Assembly: GCA_964017235.1 (NCBI GenBank)
Contig: OZ024929.1
Location: 23,557,464-23,621,463, forward strand
Direction of reading: 5' to 3'
Source: Sabellastarte sp. h YS-2021
Lineage: Eukaryota > Annelida > Polychaeta > Sabellida > Sabellidae
DNA: 64,000 nucleotides
In this document: positions 56,262-64,000 of the stretch, piece after piece
Numbering within the stretch: the first letter of the stretch is position 1
Layout of the letters: every line of letters begins with the position of its first letter
Notes under the pieces: generated by a model
The model's database searches: none
What the model was told of the DNA's origin: nothing
The model's input: only the letters and a program-made list of their open reading frames with translations
Program-made: the position numbers and the translations under genes

Positions 56262-56440
56262 AATACATCCTATCCAATGGACAATAGCTTATCCGGTCGG
56301 CGCAGACCGGCCCGCCAAACGTCAGAAAAAGACGTCCTGTGTCTCCACTGGCAGGTCGGTCCGTAGTACCAGTGCACTCGCCAGATGGCGTGTCATACTT
56401 CCTTCCTGTCTAGACAGAGTGACGTCATAGCATCTTTTTC
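56262..56440 (+). repeat. DIRS left inverted terminal repeat
   Basis: From TAATACATCCTATCCAATGG to GACGTCATAGCATCTTTTTC. It matches the complement of 62,436-62,613 without a mismatch that I can see from ATCCAATGG inward. The outermost bases differ between the two ends, and both versions are represented in the internal complementary region. Confidence 0.9.
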
Positions 56441-56566
56441 GTTTGGCGCGAACCAGTGCACAGTGGAAAATTTTATCTCTGCCAGAAATTGTGTTTTTGG
56501 GAGTTATTTGCTTGAAAATCGTCTTGAATCTTATTCAATTGAAGTTACAGCTATATTTTATGGACT

Positions 56567-58674
56567 ATGTCTTCACCTGGCCAAAAGAGAGGGAGTTGTG
56601 GCCATGCAATGGCCATTTTCGACGGACATGCCTTCTGCGCACGTTGTAGGGAAAAGGGGAAAGGTGAGGAACCTTGTATTGCTAACAAAGACACTGCACA
56701 CTGTACTCTGTGTAAATCATTCACCCCTGAGCAGCATGCCCAGATCTCTACTCCATCGTACAAAATCAAGAAGGAGAAAAGGGAGGCAAAACGTGTGGAT
56801 AATAACCAACCCACGGACGAACTTGTAGACCCTTCCAGTGTCTCAGTTATTGAGGTTGTGAGTGGGCCTAGTGCCGATAAATCACCTCCTGAAAAGAAAC
56901 CAAAAAAGGACAAACCCCCTACTAAATCAAAGAAATCATCTTCAGCTCTCTCTTCTGCCACGGAAGACAAGTTTTCAGCCCTAGAGAACAAATGGGCGGA
57001 TCGTTTCAACAGGCTAGAAGCCTTACTCTTAGCCAGATCCATAGAACCTACTTTCTCGTCAGATGTCAGGGTCGCCCCAGATCATCCTCCTCCAGGAACC
57101 CTTTTTTCAACCATCTGATAAACCTCTGGATATTTCTCAGCGCACTGGCCCAGACTCTAGTGCTGCCTTGCAGCCATCGGCCGGTAAGCTAGCCACAGAC
57201 CCTGCCTTGCAAGGATCTTCAACTGTTAAGCGCACTGGCCCAGACAATCTTGCTTCACAGCAAAAGTCGGCTGGTAAGCTGAAGGCTAAACTCAACATCT
57301 CTACACAGGGGCGCACTGTTCCAGACACCGCTTCTCAGAAGCAAAAGTCGACCGGTAAGCCTAGTACCGACTCTCACCGACCTTCAACTCTTTCTGCTGA
57401 GGCATCCGACCACCCTCCCTCAGACCGACTTTATAGTTCAACCGGCTCTTTTTCACCGACCCCTCAGAAGAGCAGGAAAGACAGTATCTCTAGTTTGGAC
57501 TCGGATACCCAGAGTCAGCTCTCAGATACTCCCCAGGTGGAACTTTTCGTAGAGGAGGGAGATTTGTCCGACGACCAAGAATTTGACCAATAACTCCCGA
57601 CGTCAGAAGAACAAACCTACTGGGAAACCATGAGAGGCATACGATCCTTTATGGGGTGGTCGCATATTCCCGATATGGACAGTTCAAATCCTTCTGACGA
57701 TAACCCTTTCGTGGGCCCCAAGGCTCCGGCACCCAGCAAGATCTCAGTACAAATGCCTACAGGGGACTGGCTCTGCCGAAAATTATCTAAGCTCAACCTC
57801 AATATGACTGAGGGATATCCCTCCAGAACCACTGAAGCCGGTAGCCTTCCTATGGACCATTTCCTTGGGCCTCCGAAACCACAAACAAAATGGTACGGTC
57901 TTTACTCTGACCAGCAATTGGATCCGGCCACAGTCACCAGTTGGCATACAGGCCCTGCCAAGCTAAACAACAGCTTCGGGAGAATATCCAGGAAAGCCGC
58001 CTTGGCAGCTACACCTCCAGCTTCCCGTAGGATCTCACAAGATACGCTTAGGCGTTGGGAGAGGACGGCCAGAGAGGCCTCAGTAGTGTGCAACCAGACG
58101 GCCAGTTTCAACCGCTGCTTGTTCAAAGTGCAAGGGGATATGCAGGCACAGTTAAAAGTTATCAGGTTGGAAAACAAGGGTAAAGTCTTCAAGAAACTAT
58201 CCGAAGTCGCTGAGGAATTGCAATTCCTTATGGAATTTAACTCCAGCATCACACAAGCGACGGCCAAGGCAATGGAACACTTGACAGACTTTGTTTTCAT
58301 CACTATGGGAAACCTTGCCTTGGCCCGTTGAGACTCATACCTTAGCCACTTAAAGAATGGAGCTAAACCAGACACCTTTGCTGCCCTCAGGACCGGCCCA
58401 CTTCATATAGCCACCTTGTTTTCAGAATCGGTTGTAAAGAAGGCCAAGGAGGAAATTGCCCTGTATGATAATAAGAGTCATCCCACGGCTACCACATCAC
58501 ATGCTAGACACCGTTATCACCCGTATGAACGGGCGGATAAAAAAGAGTCGGTCAGAGGGAAAACAGGACAGACCCGCCTGGAAGAATATCAACAGGCGTC
58601 CTTTCAAGCGAGGCAGGGGCAAAGCCTCCAACTTCTCTTCCCGACCTTCCCGCGGTCAGCAACATTATAAATGA
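56567..58674 (+). pseudogene. gag: DIRS gag-like ORF, damaged
   Basis: ATG at 56,567 starts a product with a Cys/His-rich N-terminus (CGHAM...FCARCREKG...PC...CTLC), a basic Lys-rich stretch, a Ser/Pro/Thr-rich middle with repeated RTGPD-type units (~57,135-57,320), and a C-terminal block GNLALAR-DSYLSHLKNGAKP, then PAWKNINRRPFKRGRGK. Lesions: a frame change in a T6 run at 57,102-57,107 (one T extra restores frame 2 to 0), TAA at 57,591, TGA at 58,329 (an Arg position, CGA to TGA), and another frame change near 58,550. It ends at 58,674, 65 bp before the RT frame. Gag would package the RNA template; this copy cannot without suppression or complementation. Confidence 0.8.
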
Positions 58675-58738
58675 CAATTATTGTGTAAACAGGGATACAA
58701 GTCAGCTGCTGACCCGGAACTTTCACACAAACGAGACA

Positions 58739-60874
58739 ATGAACAATATGTTAAATTTAGATGTAAAGCCTCTTGTTGTCAAATTTGTACCTTCTGCACC
58801 CGGGCTTCCACAAAGGAAAGGGATAAGTCCCGGAGTGCCAGAATGTCAATTACAAAAGTGTCAATTAAAATCTGTAAAAAGTGCTTCTTGTGTCACTCAA
58901 TTGTCTTGTGTCAATTCTGTTTCAAATGTACCAAATGTTGCCCTCACTCTGCCTGTAGGGGCCAGACTGCAAAAATTTTGGGAAACCTGGCTGGACCTGG
59001 GTGCCGGTCCGAAAGTGGTCCAAATCCTGCAAGAGGGCTACACCCTCCCCTTTCGGATCCGACCAAAACTTACAAGAATTCCAACAGTCATAAGCTGCTA
59101 TGCCAATCCTCTCAGGAACAGCTACGTGCTAGAGGCATTGCATCAGCTTATCGACAAAAATGCGGTAGAACCGGTGTCCAATCAGACCTCGTTGGGGTTT
59201 TACAACCGACTCTTTTTAGTCCCCAAACCCAACAACAAATGGAGACCCATATTAGACCTCAGCAATCTAAACCAGTTTCTCAAAGTAGAGAAATTCAAGA
59301 TGGAAACACCGGAAACCATCAGAACCCCCCTTCTACAAGGGGAATGGGTTACATCGGTAGACTTCAAGGATGCTTATTTCCATATACCGATACAGGAACA
59401 ATCCAGGAAATACCTCAGATTTCAGGTCCAGGACCGGACCTACCAGTTCAAAGCTCTGCCCTTTGGTCTGTCCACAGCGCCCATGGAGTTCACTGTAGTA
59501 GCAAAGGAGGTAAAACTAATGGCCATACACAAGGGTATAAGAATCCACCAGTACCTAGACGACTGGTTGGTGAGAGCCAAATCCCTCCAAACCTGTCTCC
59601 GACATACCCAAATGCTTGTCAAAATATGCCAGGATCTAGCCTGGTTGGTGAATTTGGAAAAATCAGAACTGGAACCCAAACAAATCTTCAACTTTGTAGG
59701 CTACCAGTTCGACCTCAGGTCCGGCTGGGTCCGACCGACACCGGACCGGTGGCAAAGTCTTCAAGAAAAGATACAAGCACTTTTGTTGCTACTGGCCTGT
59801 CCGGTCCGGCAGTTCATGTCCCTGATAGGTCTGCTGACAGCCACAGAAAAACAAGTTCACCTAGGCCGACTACACATGAGACCCATTCAGTGGCATCTCA
59901 AGAACAATTGGCGAGTACCGGAATCTCTAGAAAAGGTGATCCCTCTGCCCAGGTCTCTGCATCCTCATTTGCAATGGTGGCTAGAGGAAAGCAACGTCCT
60001 CACCGGCCAACCATTACACCCGTTAAAGCATGCTCTGCAGATATTTACAGACGCATCAAAAGAAGGGTGGGGTGCTCACTTAAACGAGTTTACTGCAAGA
60101 GGATCCTGGTCAGTACCGGAAAGCAAACTGCACATAAACTATCTAGAACTCAAAGCGGTGTTTTTGGCCCTCAAAGAGTTCCAAAATCTCTGTGTAGACA
60201 GAATAGTTCTAATAGCAACCAACAATACTACAGTGGTCGCTTACAGAAACAAAGAAGGGGGCATGGGGTCAGGCCCTCTATGTGCCCTACTGTGGAGAAT
60301 CTTGACCTGGTGTTCCCAGCGACAAGTGACACTAAAAGCCCGACACATCCCGGGCCGTTTAAATGTGATAGCAGACAAGCTATCCAGACTGGGTCAGACC
60401 ATCCAAACAGAGTGGTCCCTCCTTCCGGAGGTTTTTCAACAAATCTGCAACCAATGGCACCGGCCTCAAATAGATCTATTTGCCACGAGGTTCAACCACA
60501 AGTTACCTCAGTTTGTCTCTCCAGTGCCGGACTCCCTGGCTGTAGCAGTGGACACACTTACTCTGCCATGGGAGGAGCTGGATGCATATGCCTTCCCACC
60601 GACTGCCATATTGGGCAAGGTGGTGGAGAAACTACTGGACAGCCCTTGCAAGAAAATAATCCTAATTGCCCCAGGTTGGCCCAACATGCCTTGGTTTTGG
60701 GACTTGGTGACCATGTCCAGTCAAGTCCCTCTCAGCTTGCCCAACCGGCCCGATCTGTTGACACAGCCTTTCAACCAGATCCCTCACAGAAATCTGACCA
60801 ATCTAAATCTCCATGCATGGCTCCTAGAGCCACAGCCATCAAACAACAGGGTTTCTCTAAGGCAGTGGCAGTGA
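58739..60874 (+). CDS. DIRS reverse transcriptase-RNase H (711 aa), open
   Basis: Open from ATG 58,739 to stop at 60,874. RT domain ~residues 120-300: VDFKDAYFHIPI with motif A Asp 208, LPFGLSTAPMEFT, and YLDDW with motif C Asp 274/275. RNase H ~430-545: FTDAS (Asp 438), LELKA (Glu 470), then ATNNTTVVAYRNKEGG, where the third catalytic Asp of the usual DNTTVV block is Asn 495. HIPGRLNVIADKLSR ends the domain. A C-terminal ~130-residue block follows (IDLFATRFNH, DAYAFPP, APGWPNMPWFWD), at the place of the methyltransferase-like domain described for DIRS elements. The first ~100 residues are poorly conserved. The YR frame overlaps its 3' end by ~58 bp. Confidence 0.93.
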   Translation: MNNMLNLDVKPLVVKFVPSAPGLPQRKGISPGVPECQLQKCQLKSVKSASCVTQLSCVNSVSNVPNVALTLPVGARLQKFWETWLDLGAGPKVVQILQEGYTLPFRIRPKLTRIPTVISCYANPLRNSYVLEALHQLIDKNAVEPVSNQTSLGFYNRLFLVPKPNNKWRPILDLSNLNQFLKVEKFKMETPETIRTPLLQGEWVTSVDFKDAYFHIPIQEQSRKYLRFQVQDRTYQFKALPFGLSTAPMEFTVVAKEVKLMAIHKGIRIHQYLDDWLVRAKSLQTCLRHTQMLVKICQDLAWLVNLEKSELEPKQIFNFVGYQFDLRSGWVRPTPDRWQSLQEKIQALLLLLACPVRQFMSLIGLLTATEKQVHLGRLHMRPIQWHLKNNWRVPESLEKVIPLPRSLHPHLQWWLEESNVLTGQPLHPLKHALQIFTDASKEGWGAHLNEFTARGSWSVPESKLHINYLELKAVFLALKEFQNLCVDRIVLIATNNTTVVAYRNKEGGMGSGPLCALLWRILTWCSQRQVTLKARHIPGRLNVIADKLSRLGQTIQTEWSLLPEVFQQICNQWHRPQIDLFATRFNHKLPQFVSPVPDSLAVAVDTLTLPWEELDAYAFPPTAILGKVVEKLLDSPCKKIILIAPGWPNMPWFWDLVTMSSQVPLSLPNRPDLLTQPFNQIPHRNLTNLNLHAWLLEPQPSNNRVSLRQWQ

Positions 60875-61899
60875 GAATTGAGACTCCTCAAAGGAGCTCA
60901 ACCAGATCAGTCTATGAAGCAAAGTGGACCATTTTTACAAAGTGGTGCATCACTAATCAGGTGGACTTCAGGTCTCCGCCTGTAAAGTCGGTGGCTGACT
61001 TCCTACTGCACCTCTTTGAGGACAAGAGGTTACAGCCCAGCACCATTGATGGATACAGGTCTGCCATCGCTGATAAACTAGGTAATACAACAGTCAATAT
61101 CAGTAAAGATGGTAATCTCACTCGTCTCTTGGAAAGCTTCCACAGAGATAGACCCAAAGGGCGAAGGGGAATACCCTCCTGGAACCTCTCCCTGGTATTA
61201 CACCAGCTGACGAAGGCTCCTTTCGAACCCCTTAGGGAGGCATCTCTGAAGCATCTGACCTTCAAAACTGTCTTCCTTTTGGCCCTGGGCTCTGGCAAAC
61301 GCAGGAGTGAGATCCATGCATGGCAACACAGGAACATCAGACACCAATCCGACTGGTCCAAGGTGTCGCTCTTTCCATCTCCCAGCTTTTTTTCCAAGAA
61401 CCAGCTGGCCAAAGAGGGTCCAGAGATTGTAGCCCCAGTGGTCATACCAGCCCAGGCACCTACTCTGGATAGATCCCTCAAGTCTGACAGATCCCTTTGT
61501 CCAGTCAGAGCCTTACGCTACTATTTGGACAGGACTTCAGACCTCAGGCAGCACAAGGAGCTAGTCTTTGTCTCCTTCAAGAAGGGCTTCGACAAAGACA
61601 TCTCCCCTGCCACTATCTCCTCATGAATCAAGCAGACTGTGATCCTATGCTATGAGCTCTCCGATCATCAATCCCATGCCCGGCATCAAGTTAAAGCTCA
61701 TGATGTCAGGGCCTTCTCTGGCTCTAAGGCCTTCCAGTCGGGAGTCTCCTTGGAGCAGATCTTATCAGCCTGCCACTGGAAATCCCATAATACCTTCACT
61801 CAATTCTATCTGAAGGATGTGGCTTGGGCTGACTCAGAGCTCTACCATCTTGGTCCTGTTGTGGCCGCTCAGCAGATCCACCAACAGACTGGTACCTAG
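60817..61899 (+). pseudogene. DIRS tyrosine recombinase, one in-frame TGA
   Basis: A likely ATG at 60,817 overlaps the end of the RT frame in another frame. The N-terminal core-binding part has SVYEAKWTIFTKWC and STIDGYRSAIADKLG. The catalytic part has LALGSGKRRSEIHAW (Arg, codons 61,300-61,305), KAHDVRAFSGS (His 61,699, Arg 61,708), ACHWKSHNTFTQFYLKD (His/Trp and nucleophile Tyr at 61,807). All tyrosine-recombinase signature residues are present. One TGA at 61,624 replaces a probable Trp (TGG) in ISS-W-IKQ. A single G-to-A change therefore separates the two halves. Without readthrough the product would lack H-R-H-Y. Confidence 0.9.
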
Positions 61900-61965
61900 A
61901 GGAGATCTGTACCTATGTAAATAGTTGTACATATTTGTATGTATTGCACATATAGTTAAGGAGCA

Positions 61966-62277
61966 ACAAAAAAAAAAAAAAAAAAAAATAAATCTCACGT
62001 ACTTCCTCCGGGAGACTTAATTTTATGGGACTGAACTCATCCCTCTCTTCCCCTACCTCAGAGCAGGTCTGTAAAAAAGGGGGGGGGGGGGGGGGGGGAG
62101 ACAAGGTCAACTCTGACGGTTCCAGTCCGGTTAACCGGATGATGATATTCGACCATAGCCTTAAGGGTTTTTGACTTCAAGGTCTACCCAGGCTTTAAGA
62201 AGGAAGTTTCATTATTTTTAACATGAGTTCACACAAGTCAGTAGTAACTTACCCGCCGGCCAAGCGGTAGTTATTCA
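61966..62277 (+). other. DIRS 3' region with A-tract and G-tract
   Basis: Non-coding. An A20-type tract followed by TAAATC is at 61,969-61,988, and a G20-type tract at ~62,078-62,097. Short of these there is no recognisable motif. The tract lengths are likely unstable. Confidence 0.6.
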
Positions 62278-62373
62278 GCTATTGTCCATTGGATAGGATG
62301 TATTAACAAAATAAAATTGCAAATTTAATAAGTAAATTAAATTTTTATAAGTTAATACCCTATCCAATGGACA
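62278..62373 (+). repeat. DIRS internal complementary region
   Basis: 62,278-62,317 (AGCTATTGTCCATTGGATAG to the ATAAAA join) is the complement of the left outer end; 62,316-62,373 (TTGCAAATTTAATAAGTAAA to CCTATCCAATGGACA) is the complement of the right outer end. The join at ~62,317 mirrors the junction of a circular form. This is the defining DIRS structure. Confidence 0.9.
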
Positions 62374-62435
62374 CACAAGACCCTCCCACCGACCCCGCTA
62401 TCAGCTTACTAGGGGTCTAATAGGTTTAGACAACA

Positions 62436-62653
62436 AAAAAGATGCTATGACGTCACTCTGTCTAGACAGGAAGGAAGTATGACACGCCATCTGGCGAGTG
62501 CACTGGTACTACGGACCGACCTGCCAGTGGAGACACAGGACGTCTTTTTCTGACGTTTGGCGGGCCGGTCTGCGCCGACCGGATAAGCTATTGTCCATTG
62601 GATAGGGTATTAACTTATAAAAATTTAATTTACTTATTAAATTTGCAATTTTT
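62436..62653 (+). repeat. DIRS right inverted terminal repeat and end
   Basis: Complement of the left repeat (62,436-62,613), then an AT-rich extension ACTTATAAAAATTTAATTTA to GCAATTTTT. The extension is represented in the internal complementary region but not in the left end. Confidence 0.9.
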
Positions 62654-63500
62654 GCTTTGTCCGGCGTCCCACTTGGTTTCCAGACATTTTAGGCAACAGT
62701 TCTTACCCTATTTTTACCAAATTTGGCATGCAGGTTTATTGAGTTAATAGCTTGTATGGGATTGCTTTTGGTGATGATAGCTCTATAGCTAACTGAGTAA
62801 TAGCTACTTTGCTACTTTTGAGTATCTCTTTTTCCCCTTTGCATGGGACACTCTTGTACTACCCTGCGGTTCTCTTACGGTTTTCGAGATATTCACACTT
62901 TTTCATTTTTCGCAAAAATCCAAGATAGTCGCCAAAAGTGGCGAATATTGAAATTTTTCCCCTTTGCATAAAACCCTCTTGTACTACCCTGTGGGTTAAA
63001 AATTCCCTCGAAATCGCTCTATCTCTTACGGTTTTCGAGATATTCACACTTTTTCATTTTCCACAAAAATCCAAGATGGCCGCCAAAAGTGGCGAAAATT
63101 GAAATTTTTCCCCTTTGCATAAAACCCTCTTGTACTATCCTGTGGGTGAAAAATTCGCTCGAAATCACTCTATCTCTTATGGTTTTCGAGATATTCACAC
63201 TTTTTCATTTTCCGCAAAAATGCAAGATGGCCGCCAAAAGTGGCGAAAATTGAAATTTTTCCCCTTTGTATAGGACACTCTTGTACTACTCTGTGGGTCA
63301 AAAATTCACTCGAAATCGCTGTATCTCGTACGGTTTTCGAGATATTCACTCTTTTTCATTTTCCGTTAAAATCCAAGATGGCCACCATGAGTGGCGAAAA
63401 TTGAGATTTTTCCCCTTAGCATACAATACTGTCGTACCACCCTGTGGGTCAAAAATTCGCTCGAAATTGCTCCATCTGTTACGGTTTGCGACTTTTCACA
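62654..63500 (-). repeat. ~151-bp tandem array, E-related
   Basis: About four monomers: CCCCTTTGCATAAAACCCTC at ~62,959 and ~63,110 (151 bp), AAAAATTC-CTCGAAATCGC, TTACGGTTTTCGAGATATTC and CCAAGATGGCCGCCAAAAGT. Content parallels family E (regulated phrases 'CGAAATC', 'TCGAGATAT', ATGGCNGCC) in the other orientation. Confidence 0.75.
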
Positions 63501-64000
63501 TTTTCACTAAAAGTAGCAATAAAGTAGCCATTACTCATTTGTACATTGAGCAACAGTTATGAAACTTCAATGTGTTACACTTCACAAAAAAGTAGATGAA
63601 CAACATATTTGAGCGAAATTGTGTAGCTGCAATACTTTTGAAGATATAAGCCATTTGCTCATTATGGTTAGCATTAAAAATTGACATGTAGCTATTACTC
63701 ACTTAGCTATGGAGCTACACTTCCAAACTACTGACGATGTTGTAGCTGTGGAGAAAGTAGCTGAACTACATATTGGAACAAAATAGTCTAAATTCAATAG
63801 TTTGAGAGTTATAAGCCATATAATTATATTAGGTAAAATTGCTATGGAAAACCTGTCTCTGCACAATTTTGGCCTCTTTTTGAAAAACAAAATGGCCGCC
63901 ATAGCTAATTGTTTGAAAATCATAAAGTTGCTCTAAATCTCGAAATATTCCAGCTAGCTTCATCAAATTTGCACAAAAGTTATATATCTAGAAAAGCTAC
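63501..64000 (+). repeat. Inverted and direct copies of 55.3-56.2 kb repeats
   Basis: 63,540-63,838 is the reverse complement of the B-related segment at ~55,690-55,960; 63,842-64,000 is a direct copy of 55,340-55,490 (AAAATGGCCGCCATAGCTAA). The TBPL1 frame does not resume here. Confidence 0.7.

Larger units (their letters stand above)
56248..62653 (+). mobile_element. DIRS-like tyrosine-recombinase retrotransposon
   Basis: ~6.4 kb with inverted terminal repeats (56,262-56,440 and 62,436-62,613), an internal complementary region (62,278-62,373), gag, RT-RNase H and tyrosine recombinase. DIRS elements lack long direct repeats and integrase, and are thought to integrate a circular intermediate with the recombinase. 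The inverted repeats match over ~165 bp as far as I can read, indicating recent insertion, yet gag has two stops and two frameshifts, and YR has one stop. It lies on the same strand as TBPL1, after its third visible exon. Exact outer ends are uncertain by a few bases; no target duplication is expected or seen. Confidence 0.93.

Noticed and set aside
56551-58375. Minus-strand frames of 157-163 codons opposite gag
   Set aside because: They are shadows of the gag coding bias with no recognisable domain.
58681-60816. Long open frame overlapping the RT in another frame
   Set aside because: Its residues before ~60,817 show no domain, whereas the other frame is a clear RT-RNase H. Only the 3' part (recombinase) is real.
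60957-61481. 174-codon minus-strand frame opposite the recombinase
   Set aside because: It is antisense to a clear tyrosine recombinase and has no domain of its own.

Overview
The window is eukaryotic nuclear DNA, AT-rich, with spliced genes whose long introns are packed with transposons and tandem arrays. A TBP-like factor gene with GT-AG introns, a spliced ZNF862/hAT-type pseudogene, a CR1-type LINE and a DIRS retrotransposon suggest a marine invertebrate, most likely a bivalve mollusc. That assignment is inference. No bacterial operon, CRISPR array, rRNA or intact tRNA was seen.

Layout. 1-6 kb: dispersed and tandem repeats (families here named B, ~155 bp, and C, ~147 bp) and a doubtful minus-strand terminal exon. 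6.0-7.3 kb: a TIR element with 146-bp internal repeats. 7.3-14.6 kb: a hAT-transposase-derived pseudogene in three exons; its large intron holds family A (133 bp) and B arrays. 14.8-20.6 kb: more B, C and D (degenerate ~150 bp) repeats. 20.6-24.4 kb: a 5'-truncated CR1-like LINE (minus strand) joined to a 596-bp TIR element, together interrupting one C repeat. 26.0 kb: an orphan 60-bp minus-strand exon candidate. 27-42 kb: a dense group of precisely bounded non-autonomous DNA elements: a foldback, several TA-flanked MITEs, two elements with 9-bp target duplications (one 3.55 kb with inverted arrays inside), and hAT MITEs with 8-bp duplications, two of them sharing one target site.

42.4-54.0 kb: three plus-strand exons of a TBPL1/TRF2-like gene, encoding a ~130-residue N-terminal extension and the first half of the TBP-like core. 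The rest of the core must lie beyond 64 kb. Intron 1 (9.6 kb) holds a TIR element, a 169-bp array (family E) and a ~36-copy 133-bp array with higher-order periodicity. 56.25-62.65 kb: a nearly complete DIRS-like tyrosine-recombinase retrotransposon in the third intron, with inverted terminal repeats that match over their main part, an internal complementary region, an open RT-RNase H frame with one altered catalytic residue, a recombinase broken by one TGA, and a damaged gag. 62.65-64 kb: a ~151-bp array and inverted or direct copies of the repeats left of the DIRS element.

Only TBPL1 looks like a functional host gene. Most other sequence is repetitive. The most notable patterns are the doubled-motif TIR architecture shared by several unrelated MITE families, perfect DR1 nuclear-receptor motifs repeated in one TIR element family, higher-order repeats inside an intron, and two hAT MITEs in series at one 8-bp target.
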